A stretch of DNA of 64,000 bases from Eremomyces bilateralis CBS 781.70. Taxonomy: Eukaryota; Ascomycota; Dothideomycetes; Eremomycetales; Eremomycetaceae. Every line of letters starts with the position of its first letter. The first letter of the stretch is position 1. Location: the NCBI RefSeq assembly GCF_010015585.1, contig NW_022985083.1, positions 296,223 through 360,222 on the forward strand, given 5' to 3'. A program made the translations under genes and the position numbers. The notes beneath the pieces were generated by a model that was given only the letters and a program-made list of their open reading frames with translations, made no database searches and was not told where the DNA came from. Positions 54,273 through 64,000 of this stretch are shown here, piece after piece.

Positions 54273-55613
54273 ATGGCGTCTTACGTTATGGATATGTTAT
54301 ATTCGTTGAGCAGTTGTATGGTGTGTTTCCCGGGCTCGCCGCAGTTGAAGATCAACAACAGAAGCTTTAAGATCCTCCGATTACTAGGCGAGGTAAGCAG
54401 CCCGTATCCGACCTGCCTGCGTTTCAAGATTGCTGACGTTGTCGGACGTGATTAGGGCGGATTCTCCTACGTATACCTCGTACAAGATACCGGCAACCAG
54501 AAACTGTTCGCGCTCAAGAAAATCCGATGCCCCTTCGGCGAAGAGTCCGTCAGCCGAGCACTGAAAGAAGTCGAGGCGTATGCGCTCTTTACTCCCCACC
54601 CGAACATCATCTACTCCATCGACCACACCGTCATTGCAGACAGGTCCGACCCCGGCGCAAAGACCGTGTATATATTACTTCCGTATTATCGAAGGGGGAA
54701 TCTTCAGGACCTAATCAACGCGAACCTCGTCAACCATACCCGGTTTCCTGAGAAGCAGCTCATGGAGCTCTTCCTTGGCGTCTGCTATGCGCTCAAAACA
54801 ATGCATCAATATCGAGTGCAAGGTGGCCCCGGCGGCCAGAAGAGCCAGGGCAAGGCAAGACGGGTAAGGGAGGAGGCAGCGCGGGCTGACGCAAGTGCGG
54901 CGGCAGATGCCAGGGGGAAGGGCAGGGCCGTGGACCGGGATGGGGACGACGATGACGTGGAGCAGCAGCCATTGATGGAGGACGAAGTCACGCGGAGCCA
55001 AGAGGGGGTCGCACCCGGAGAACAGAGGGCGTATGCACATAGGGACATCAAGCCAGGTACGAGTTCAATGCTGGTTGGGGTGGACAAAGCAACTAATTCC
55101 GCGACAGGCAACGTTATGATCGACGATGATGGCAAAACGCCTATCCTGATGGACCTAGGCTCACTCTCTCCTACCCCAACCTCCATTACCTCCCGCTCCC
55201 TTGCCATCGCCGTCCAAGACACCGCCGCCGAACACAGCACGATGCCTTACCGCGCTCCTGAGCTGTTCGACGTCAAGACCGGCAGCACCATTGATGCCAA
55301 AGTCGACATTTGGTCACTCGGGTGTACGTTATACGCCTGCCTTGTCGGCAAATCACCATTTGAGGCACGATCGGAGGAGACAGGGGGCAGCCTCAGCCTG
55401 TGTGTCTTGGGAGGCGACTGGAGATTTCCGGACGAAGGCCTTCAAAAAGGCAAGCAGAAGGCGGCCGCAGAAGAGTTGACGATCAGTGAACCGGTTAAAG
55501 AGGTTGTCCGACGGTGTTTGAAGGTCGAACCAAGCGAGCGGCCAGACATTGATGAGCTGATCACTTTGGTGGAGCATGTGATGGACGACTTGCCAGATGA
55601 TAGGGGGGATTAA
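54273..55613 (+). CDS. env7: Env7/STK16-type (NAK family) protein kinase
   Basis: Three exons (54273-54392, 54456-55056, 55108-55613) encode 408 residues. Env7 is a vacuole-membrane kinase in yeast that restrains membrane fusion; animal STK16 acts at the Golgi. Motifs: LLGEGGFSYVYLVQD across the first intron, FALKKIRC, YAHRDIKPGN across the second intron, ILMDLGS (a DLG variant of DFG), MPYRAPELFDV and DIWSLGCTLYA. The N-terminus has cysteines 15 and 18 (SSCMVCF), a plausible palmitoylation site as in the yeast protein. A charged Ala/Arg/Asp insert of about 70 residues sits before the catalytic loop. The second intron is 51 nt, a multiple of three, without a stop. Confidence 0.9.
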
Positions 55614-55762
55614 TTGTCTCTTTGTTTCTCTATTGGGTTATATGGCATTATACCCTAATTTTGGCGTCTGGCGCAGTGAATAGTATCCGCCACAGCGCCG
55701 GAAAAGTTCATCTATTCAGTCGATCTTTCTTCTACTCCAGCTTCAGTTCTCTGAACCGTCTA

Positions 55763-56362
55763 TCATGTTCCCCACCATCTCTCTCCAACCTTTCTCCAAG
55801 CCTCTCTGCTCTTGCGATCTTCCCTCTTCACGTCTTCCAATTGCTCCTCTAACCTCTCCACCATCCATGATAACCGCTTCTGAACTTCGTCGACAGGGGT
55901 GTCGCATCCTCTCATCCCTATGAACCTTCCGAACCTCCGTCGCTTCACCCAGACTCGTCGGCTCTCACGGAAACATTTTCCCTCGCCGAAGTACTCGTCG
56001 TAATATGACGCATCCCAATCCATGCTCTTGCCGTACGACGCCGTCGTCTCGTCTTGACAGCATTGGCTGTAATAGTGTGCTAGCTCATCTAATTGCGCTT
56101 CAGTGAGGAGGTTGAAGTGGAGGAGGGTGGCGGGGAACTCCGGCGCGCTTCGACCCGTGTGAAGGGAAAGGATGGGATGGATTTTGAGGCGGAGTTTGGC
56201 CAGCTTGCGCTGGAATTCGGGGTTAGTCCGTCCGGCGGACATTGACGGGATGTGAGGGATTTTATTGCTCATACTTTTGATTGCACGGCGATCAAGTTTG
56301 ATGTTTCCGCGCAGCTTGTGGTGAAAAGGTTTGGATGGGTTCGATTGCGAAAGGGAGTCCAT
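55763..56362 (-). CDS. Conserved-looking hypothetical protein (199 aa)
   Basis: A single open frame from ATG 56362 to a stop at 55763. I cannot name it. It is basic at the N-terminus. The central block looks well-structured: EFQRKLAKLRLKIHPILSLHTG, then EFPATLLHFNLLTEAQLDELAHYYSQ. A Cys/Asp/Tyr-rich part follows (SMDWDASYYDEYFGEGKC). The C-terminus is a charged helix with heptad spacing (VQKRLSWMVERLEEQLEDVK). Similar-looking short proteins are, to my recollection, common in Eurotiales, but I cannot verify that. Met31 (56272) is a plausible alternative start. Transcribed towards env7 with 149 bp between. Confidence 0.6.
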   Translation of the reverse strand: MDSLSQSNPSKPFHHKLRGNIKLDRRAIKSMSNKIPHIPSMSAGRTNPEFQRKLAKLRLKIHPILSLHTGRSAPEFPATLLHFNLLTEAQLDELAHYYSQCCQDETTASYGKSMDWDASYYDEYFGEGKCFRESRRVWVKRRRFGRFIGMRGCDTPVDEVQKRLSWMVERLEEQLEDVKREDRKSREAWRKVGERWWGT

Positions 56363-57991
56363 CTAAGATTTATATTTCCAAGTGGTTTTGTCCGCAATTT
56401 CTATCCTTCCACGAGATATTTTAAATTCACTTTGGGTCTCATTTAGCTAATTGTTCAATTTTAGGCAACTCTTTGTTTGTCCGTCTTATTATATTCGCTG
56501 CATGTCTGTCTATTATTGGTTCCGAACAAAGGATTAAACACACTAGTGACTGGTTCGGCGTTGAATACGAGTGATGCGTCTGAAGTGTTTGTTCATTATT
56601 ACAGGACGAGCGAGGGATTAAGGTCTAGATGCTTCCTTTCCTCATTGACCAATGTCCGTGCCTTTCTTACTTTGACTATCAATGTCTATTGTCCGAGCAT
56701 GGTCTTGTCCTTATAGATCCAGCGGGTTGCTTGATATGGTGGCGAATTTTGGACTCTAATGACTTAATCGACTGGTTAAAAGGTCCCCGTACATTTGGAG
56801 AACTTGCAATCAGCCGTTCCTGAGCAGCACAGAATCACCCTATCTTCATGGTATTCGCCAAAAACAGCATCGCTGAATCGCCTCGCTGGTTATGGTGCTG
56901 ATCCGCTACCCAGCTTCTGTAAGTATTTTGTTTCACCAAAGCACATCAGAGACTTCTTCCACAGTGTCTGATATACCAGCTAAACGCGGTCAAGACGTGT
57001 TGAATGGGGTAACTGGAACGAAATGAAATCCTTCCAGGCCTTCTCTATCAGGGAGGCTGGGAGCACTCGAGTAACGGACTTCAAGCAACACCGAATTAAA
57101 CTGGTGTCCAAGGTCCATAATGATGTTCGGTCGATGAATGGCTGAGTGCCACTGAATTTAGAAAACTTGGAAAACAGTCGGCTGCGCATTCTACATCGTA
57201 GTTCTTGACGGCTGAGACCCAAGACGCTGCAAAAGACGGAATGGCAAACGCAGCGGAATACTGGCCGAGTTCCATCGTGAGGAACACAGGCCGAATCCAT
57301 GCCAGCGATTTGCCAAGGGTCCTGACCCAGCACGGGCGATCCTGTCCATGTTCTGGGCCGTGTTCAGTGCCGAGATGTTATCCGCTTGCACCGCTGAAAG
57401 CGACGTTGGAGCAGGCACCGGTGAAGGCAACTGGTCAACGACGTCCGGAGGGAGATTGTTTCTGTGCGCCCATGGCAGCTCTTATCATATATCTTTTTAG
57501 TGGTTCTTAACAAATTCCATTCATTGACGTAAGGTCATCGACGGGACCTTCGAGGTCGATCTGCAGGACAGTTCGACGATGCATAGAAAACCAGGTACGA
57601 TCAGACTCTAAATATACGGATAACGATCGAGTGTGGTATAGCCATACCTAGTCAAAAGCATGAGTGACGGGAAACTTTGGTTGAAAGATCCTCTTGAGGG
57701 GCGTGGGACGCTCTATAAATATAAGACGTTAGACGGTTCATGCCGCGAGAAAGTATGTTTGTGCCGGGAGCTTATTGTTCTCCGTTTGACCCATGACGCC
57801 TCCTACAGACGTTAGATATGACTGGAATAAAGGGATCGTGACACGGGGAGTCATTGGCTACCGTTGAGATCATAATTGGTTCGTATTCTAAGCACAAGAA
57901 CAAGAGAAGTGTCCTTCCGAAATCTCCCAGGTCCCAGCTAGAGGATATCATACAAACGTCTTCAACAGCCATGTCAGTCACAGCACCTCCT
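56363..57991. other. Intergenic region of about 1.6 kb without a supported gene
   Basis: The left half is A/T-rich. Overlapping ORFs on both strands at 56980-57510 have no motif, and their composition looks random. The right end holds the palB 3' UTR. No tRNA, repeat or mobile-element end is recognised. Confidence 0.45.
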
Positions 57992-60900
57992 TCAATGATT
58001 CCACGGCCTCCATTTCCCGACCTGCACATCCCCCCGATCCGTAATACCCTCCACAAACATCGTAATCCCCACCCGCTCCTCCGGCCCCCCGCGTGTCTCC
58101 CTCTCTCCATCACCCCCCAACCGCTCCACCACCATCCACACCACCCCCTGCCGATACAAATCCGGCCATAGATCAAAATCTTCGCTGCGGACTCCCCGCT
58201 CCGAATCGCCGAACTCGCCGTTGTTCGTGCAGGCGAGCACGCGGGAATCGGGCTCGCGGCCAAGGGTGATGGAGAGGCGGATTAGGGGGCTTGGCGTTGG
58301 GCGCAGTTCGTAGAGTCGTGTTGGCTCGAGGGCGGGTATGCTCTTCATTGGGGATGGGGGGCCATCAATGCTTTCAGAGGCAATCGAATCGAATGGGTCG
58401 GCCTCTGAAAGGGATCCGGGTCGTTGAGACAGCGGGGGTGTACTTGGACCACTTGAACCCGATAAACGCAGGAACTTGGCTCCAATGCTGAGTCTCATGT
58501 AGCGGCGGGGGAGGATCGGACATGCGACTTTATTGACGGTACGCGAAGCTCCGACATTATTGAAACTCGCCGGATAGAGGCGAATAGGAAGACGACCAGC
58601 ATTTTCTTGTGGTAGGAGCTGTAGAGATGTTTTGTGTGTACTATCGACACGGAGAGTGAAGGGTGCCAAAACACCTTGGTCGAATGTGCTGACAATAATC
58701 GTGTAGTCTTTGCATTCGAGGTCCTGGAACTCAGCCACGCAGCATCCTTTGGCATATTCGCCAGAGTCTGCGACGATATCTCGCCGACTAACCGACGTGA
58801 GTCTCTTTCCAGCGCTATGGAGCAGTTTGACGTTGATATGGGCGTTAGCGGGAGGAGTCTCGAGATACAGAACAAGAGAAGCGGAGGCTGGGGAGGGGTT
58901 TTCAGGGAAACTCAGACGATATTGGGGGTTGGTGGTAAACGACTGAAGATTCGCGTTTCCACCAGCACAAGGCTTCGACCACTCAGAAGAAACATTGCTG
59001 GTGTGTGCGTATTTGCTTACGGCGTGTCTAAGAGTGAGTGGGCTGTGGCTAAACGCGGACATAGAGAAGGAATGCTGCCTCGCCGCGAGATTTTGTTCAG
59101 AAACCACCACAGTGTACGCGGATTTCGAGTGGGAAGCAGGCAAGTCAAGCTTAAGGAGGCACTGTGGAGAATCCACATATTTTCCTCGAGCAAATGGCGA
59201 GGGTTCCCCACTGATATAGACGGGAGTTCCATCCTTGTCGTAGACGTAGATGTTGATGTGGCCGGACAGCTCGTGCTCGGTGGTGGACTCATCGAGTAGA
59301 AGATCGTCGTCGGATGATGTGAGCAAGTTCTGGAAGTATCGGCACAACAGAAGCCACACCGTTCCCCCCTCGCAGGTAAGCGAGAATTGCGGATTTTCGA
59401 TGAAACTTACCGAAAAGCGGCATGGGCGATTATCGAGGTTCCATGAGAAGTGAATATCCTGGCGATGCTGGAACAGCCCGGGGTTCCAGTTGAGGTAGAT
59501 GGATTCAAAGTGCTGAATAACCTCATTCAAGGTCATCCAAAATAGGCCAGGCGTGTCTTTGTAGCTGGCTAACGTGGAAGAGCCGGCCATGGGAGACGCA
59601 TCTCCAGATGAAGACGCTTCCGCTGATGGCTGCTTGATTCGCGAACCTTTCCACGCTACGCCGTCGACCCAGGGGTTCTTAAGTAAGATGAATTTCTCAC
59701 TGTCCTTTTCTTTCATGTCGAGGACAGCGTAATCATGCTGGCCGGCAAGGCCGAGTTCCCGCTCAACTCTGTGGTCCATCTTCCCTGTCCCCATGGTAAC
59801 CAGGATATCACCATACTGAAAAGCATTGAACATTCGTTTCCACAGGGTGGCCGGAATGGTGTCGTCATCCTGAAGCCAAACCTGCTCCGGAATCCAACCA
59901 GTCATTATCCACAGATCGGTTCCGGAATTGCTGCCCGGAAAGTTGTATCCGCCCCTCAATTTGAGGTATGCCTTCTCCATAATCGCGGGCCATAGAAGGC
60001 TAGGGTTCTTGCGATCAATGACATGCAGTGTGCGGCTTGAATCTGAGACAGGTAGCCGGTCATCCACTTCACAACGTCGGTAGCCACCGTTGAAGTTGAG
60101 ACGGATGACATATTTCCCGGATCCTGAAAGCGCAGGACGATCGTTCTTCTCGTCCCATGGATAGAAGAAATTCTTAAGAATCTGGCAAGTCAGCTTGGTG
60201 AAGAACATTTAGAGTTGAGAAAGGTATTACCTTTGCATGTCCGCGTTCTGCCCGGGAGGTTAAGGCGCATAAACTGGCCACGACTGAACAGTCTGACGCG
60301 GCGTCCTGGACCAGATCGATGGGCCGTGCATTCTGCATCGTGGGCCCTAAGTGGAGTCGATCTTTGAACATATAGGGAGGAGGTAAGGCATCATTGGCTC
60401 GGCGGAAACCGACGAAGAATTCGGTCTGATGGGGCGACAATTTCAGGTCGGGGACATCGCTAGTAATGTAAGTTAGCAATACATGACAAAGTCAAACATA
60501 GGACATACGTAAACTGCGTCTTCCCTCCCTCCAGGACAAACTCGCTTGCAGACGGTGGCTTCATCCATAGATGAAACTTAACCCCATTGAGTGCCCCAGC
60601 CTTTAAGACCAGCATCTGCTCCGCTTTCGATCGCTCTCTCGTTGATACCGGCTCTACGAGCTTCTTCGGCTTCTTCGCTTGGGCCTTCTGGTCAGCATCA
60701 CCATCAGCGACACCAGACACTGATCCACTTGGAATTTTCTTGAGCTCTTCGGCTTGTCGCAGCATGCTTTTGCACTTGACCTTCAGCTGAGCCTTGTCGC
60801 CGGGGTCTGATGCAAGATCCATGTCTTTCATGATGACCTGGATCGCCGCGATGAGGTGTTTCAGAGCCTCGTCTTTGTTATTTGCAGACATAGTGTGCTG

Positions 60901-61051
60901 TTCAGGCACCTTTCAATCGTGTTAGTTCACCATAACAAAGGCATACAACGACCATTTTCTCCACCCTTGGAGACCAATGTAGAAAGCTATAGCTTACCTT
61001 CGAGGAGCTCGGGGCAGTGACCGGGGCATTGGAAGAAGGTGGGCCGGCCAT
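57992..61051 (-). CDS. palB: Calpain-like cysteine protease PalB/Rim13 (pH signalling)
   Basis: Four exons (61051-60998, 60909-60509, 60459-60231, 60181-57992) encode 957 residues. PalB is the protease of the fungal alkaline-pH pathway that activates the PacC/Rim101 transcription factor at ESCRT-linked plasma-membrane sites. Residues about 25-80 look like an MIT domain (DEALKHLIAAIQVIMKDMD, KCKSMLRQAEELKK). The calpain core has its triad: Cys209 in SDCSVVASL, His377 in GQHDYAVLDM and Asn397 in ILLKNPW. C2-like/domain III repeats follow (FSVSFIENPQFSLTCEGGTV, YRLSFPENPSPASASLVLYL), with an end that fits PalB (TMFVEGIT-like GITMFVEGITDRG). Introns are 88, 49 and 49 nt. Order and residues indicate an active enzyme. 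Confidence 0.93.
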
Positions 61052-61860
61052 TATTTGCTCGCAATTGAGGGCTGACTAGGAGAAAGCGAAATTCAGAAGA
61101 AATGCGAGCAACAGGAAGGGCTCGGGCGCATTGCGCCGACAACAATGGTAAAAGCTTAGAGGTGTAATAAAAGGAAGATGTAGGCAGGCGCTTGAACGGA
61201 TTATCCGGAAGTGAAGTGAACGGAAACCAATTGTCAGTAAGTATCTAGTGTTACGATAAGCTAGACGGTAGGTAGGTGAATATAATTATTGTAATAATAG
61301 TTGTTGTAGCAGTGGAGGCATTGAAGCATCGCAGGAACCTGAAATGAACCTAAGTCGCCCTTGCCACATTAGGTAGCCAGGCCAAAATGAATGAATGCAT
61401 GTGTGATTATTTCATGTGATTATTTGAACCTTGCACATACATCACATGAGGATATTGTGGTATCATTGTGGATAGAGTATGAAAGCTTAATGATACTATC
61501 ATCTCTTAAGTGAGATCTTAAGTGAGATGGATGTTCGAAGTTGGAGGTCAGAGGTAGGAAAATATACTAGTCTCAAGATGGCTAGCGTGAGTATATCCAT
61601 CGGATGAGATATCCCCAGCGTGTCCCAGCAAAGGCTCTGCCCATGCACTTTCTACTTTTGGCACCCAGCCACTCTGAGGGTGATGGGGTGAGCCATCAAC
61701 ATTCACACCTAATTACATGGACCAAATGCCACCCCGATTCCAACTCTATTTTCAATAACCATTGCGTGGGCATGGACCTGTCCACAAACTCGCAACGGTA
61801 TCCCGCCGTCAGGTTTTTACCCTTCATATCCTCACTCCTTCCAGGCCCACGTGACAAGGC
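61052..61860. promoter_or_regulatory. palB promoter region and 3' flank of the ankyrin gene
   Basis: 809 bp. Two short direct repeats: TGTGATTATTT at 61402-61412 and 61415-61425, and CTTAAGTGAGAT twice in tandem at 61505-61528. The PacC consensus GCCARG occurs at 61378-61383 (GCCAGG), but such a short motif is weak evidence. ORF 61604-62125 (plus) is partly antisense to the ankyrin gene and is rejected. Confidence 0.4.
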
Positions 61861-64000
61861 TCATCCTCTGTCAACGAGGTTCTCTCCCAACGTTATGCAT
61901 TCCCATGAACGGTGCGAAGATAAAGAAGATTGCAGCAGCTTCACCACCGCCTCATGCCCATTCTGGGTGGCCCTTAACAGCGGCGTCCGGCCGGAGCTGT
62001 CCTTCGAGTTGACGTCAGCTTGGCCCGTCTCGAGCAGCAGTTTGACGATGGCCTCGTGCCCGTTCTCAGCGGCCCACGATAGCGGTGTCCAGCCGGACCA
62101 GTCCTTCGAGTCGACGTCGACTTGACCCGTCTCAAGCAGCAGCTTGATGATGGCCTCGTGCCCGTTCTTAGCGGCCCACCACAGCGGCGTCTGGCCGGAG
62201 CTGTCCCTCGAGTCAACGTCGACTTGACCCGTCTCGAGCAGCAGTTTGACGATGGCCTCGTGCCCATTCTCAGCGGCCCATGACAGTGACGTCTGGCCAG
62301 AGCGGTTCTCCGAGTCAATGTCGACTTGGCCCGTCTCGAGCAGCAGCTTGNNNNNNNNNNNNNNNNNNNNNNNNNNNNNNNNNNNNNNNNNNNNNNNNNN
62401 NNNNNNNNNNNNNNNNNNNNNNNNNNNNNNNNNNNNNNNNNNNNNNNNNNNNNNNNNNNNNNNNNNNNNNNNNNNNNNNNNNNNNNNNNNNNNNNNNNNN
62501 NNNNNNNNNNNNNNNNNNNNNNNNNNNNNNNNNNNNNNNNNNNNNNNNNNNNNNNNNNNNNNNNNNNNNNNNNNNNNNNNNNNNNNNNNNNNNNNNNNNN
62601 NNNNNNNNNNNNNNNNNNNNNNNNNNNNNNNNNNNNNNNNNNNNNNNNNNNNNNNNNNNNNNNNNNNNNNNNNNNNNNNNNNNNNNNNNNNNNNNNNNNN
62701 NNNNNNNNNNNNNNNNNNNNNNNNNNNNNNNNNNNNNNNNNNNNNNNNNNNNNNNNNNNNNNNNNNNNNNNNNNNNNNNNNNNNNNNNNNNNNNNNNNNN
62801 NNNNNNNNNNNNNNNNNNNNNNNNNNNNNNNNNNNNNNNNNNNNNNNNNNNNNNNNNNNNNNNNNNNNNNNNNNNNNNNNNNNNNNNNNNNNNNNNNNNN
62901 NNNNNNNNNNNNNNNNNNNNNNNNNNNNNNNNNNNNNNNNNNNNNNNNNNNNNNNNNNNNNNNNNNNNNNNNNNNNNNNNNNNNNNNNNNNNNNNNNNNN
63001 NNNNNNNNNNNNNNNNNNNNNNNNNNNNNNNNNNNNNNNNNNNNNNNNNNNNNNNNNNNNNNNNNNNNNNNNNNNNNNNNNNNNNNNNNNNNNNNNNNNN
63101 NNNNNNNNNNNNNNNNNNNNNNNNNNNNNNNGAGTCGACGTCGACTTGGCCCGTCTCGAGCAGCAGCTTTACGATGGCCACGTGCCCGTTCTCAGCGGCC
63201 CACCACACCGGTGTCTGGCCGGAGCGGTCCTTCGAGTCGACGTCGACTTGGCCCGTCTCAAGCAGCAGCATTATGACGGCCTCGTGTCCGTTCTCAGCGG
63301 CCCACCACAGCGGTGTCTGGCCTGAGCCGTCCTTCGAGTCGACATCGACTTGGCCCGTCTCGAGCAGCAGCTTGACGGTGGCCTCGTGCCCGTTCTCAGC
63401 CGCCCACGATAGCGGCGTCCGGCCGGACCAGTCCTTCGAGTCGATGTCGACTTGGCCCGTCTCGAGCAGCAGCTTGACGATGGCCTCGTGACCGTTCTCA
63501 GCGGCCCACCACAGCGGCGTCCGGCCGGAGCGGGTTTTCAAGTCGACGTCGACTTGACCCGTCTCGAGCAGCAGCTTGACGATGGCCTCGTGCCCGTTCT
63601 CAGCGGCCCACCACAGCGGCGTCTGGCCGGAGCTGTCCCTCGAGTCAACGTCGACCTGACCCGTCTCGAGCAGCAGTTTGACGATGGCCTCGTGTCCGTT
63701 CTCAGCGGCCCACGACAGCGGCGTCTGGCCGGATCCGTCCTTCGAGTCGACATTGACCTTGCCAGTATCGAGTAGCAGCTTGATGATGGCCTTATGCCCG
63801 TTTTTAGAGGCCCATGACAGCGGCGTCTGGCCGGAGCTGTCCTCCGAGTCAACGTCGACTTGGGCCGTCTCGAGCAACAATTTGACGATGGCCTCGTGCC
63901 CGCTCTCAGTAGCCCACGACAGCGGCGTCCGGGCAGAGCTGTCCCTCGAGTCGACGTCGACTTGGCCCGTCTCGAGCAGCATCTTGACGATACCATCGTG
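61861..64000 (-). CDS. Ankyrin-repeat protein, C-terminal part (5' end outside window)
   Basis: The frame enters from the right edge and reads leftwards through tandem ankyrin repeats. A 781-bp run of N (62351-63131) interrupts it. It ends at TGA 61863-61861 with a short non-repeat tail (SSLSSHRSWECITLGENLVDRG). At least 13 repeats of 34 residues are visible, nine on the right of the gap and four on the left. The consensus unit is KLLLETGQVDVDS then KDxSGQTPLWWAAENGHEAIV. Repeats differ mainly at a few positions (the x in DxSG, S or W in PLSW/PLWW). In filamentous fungi such arrays commonly form the C-terminus of NACHT/NB-ARC NLR-like proteins or other recognition proteins; the N-terminal domain is out of view, so the class is open. 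Confidence 0.8.
61921..64000 (-). repeat. 102-bp tandem repeat array encoding ankyrin units
   Basis: The repeat period is 102 bp (34 codons). Copies are near-identical at DNA level, with the core GACGATGGCCTCGTGCCCGT recurring in plus-strand reading. The array runs off the right edge. Copies near 61921-62020 and 63750-63900 are the most diverged, as expected when central copies are homogenised. Confidence 0.85.
62351..63131. other. Assembly gap (781 N)
   Basis: The gap falls inside the ankyrin array. Distance from the expected repeat position at 62351 to the matching position at 63171 is 820 bp, not a multiple of 102 or 3. The gap length is therefore an estimate, and frames read through it are not meaningful. 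Confidence 0.95.

Noticed and set aside
57096-57510. Overlapping ORFs on both strands that look like a gene relic
   Set aside because: No motif, no splice structure and no repeat ends; composition looks random.
62246-63982. Several ORFs on both strands spanning the N run in the ankyrin array
   Set aside because: They exist only because N codons were read through. The true ankyrin frame is on the minus strand and the gap length is not frame-preserving.
1-64000. CRISPR array, operon or prokaryote-type signals
   Set aside because: None seen; introns and gene content are those of a filamentous fungus. The only regular repeats are ankyrin codons and a 10-bp intergenic repeat.

Overview
The window is nuclear DNA of a filamentous ascomycete (Pezizomycotina, most likely Eurotiomycetes). 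Genes are densely packed on both strands. Introns are short (about 49-204 nt) with GTAWGT-type donors, CTAAC-like branch points and YAG acceptors. The gene set is typical of moulds: the calpain protease PalB of pH signalling, TOS1, a CBS/PB1 Mug70-like protein, a Tad-type LINE and an ankyrin-rich protein. The species cannot be fixed from the sequence alone. All exon coordinates were read by eye.

Layout. 1-14.9 kb: 3' end of the deadenylase gene ccr4, nop9 (ribosome biogenesis), a tip20/RINT1 tethering factor, ski3 (cytoplasmic RNA decay) and a CBS/PB1 protein with a C-terminal membrane anchor. 15.15-20.2 kb: a nearly full-length Tad-type LINE on the minus strand, bounded by a 13-bp target-site duplication. 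It carries a nested 142-bp solo LTR (with its own 5-bp duplication) and three MluI cell-cycle boxes in its 5' UTR. 20.5-29.1 kb: rps26, a VanZ-like membrane protein, the SAGA subunit gene spt7 and a group II PLP decarboxylase. 30.1-37 kb: an orphan ORF, the SDH assembly factor acn9/SDHAF3, the eRF1 methyltransferase gene mtq2, a protein kinase and an FG/CCCH nucleoporin of the Nup42 type. 37.6-43.9 kb: a two-TM protein overlapping the start of gpi1, gpi1 itself, an MFS anion:cation symporter and a GPI-anchored secreted protein. 45-56.4 kb: pex13, tos1, a newly recognised two-exon small gene, ade13, an env7/STK16 kinase and a conserved-looking hypothetical. 58-61 kb: palB. 61.9-64 kb: the C-terminal part of a protein built of near-identical 34-residue ankyrin repeats, interrupted by 781 N.

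Most genes are housekeeping and do not form a functional cluster. Loose themes are RNA turnover and translation (ccr4, ski3, nop9, rps26, mtq2), ER/Golgi and GPI-anchor biology (tip20, gpi1, tos1, a GPI protein) and chromatin (spt7).

The most interesting signals are (1) the internal promoter region of the LINE, with three ACGCGT boxes, two of them inside a perfect 16-bp palindrome, suggesting G1/S-timed expression; (2) the ankyrin array, whose repeats are nearly identical except at a few positions, as in fungal NLR-like recognition proteins; (3) the out-of-frame overlap between a two-TM ORF and gpi1; and (4) an 88-residue gene hidden by a 70-nt intron.
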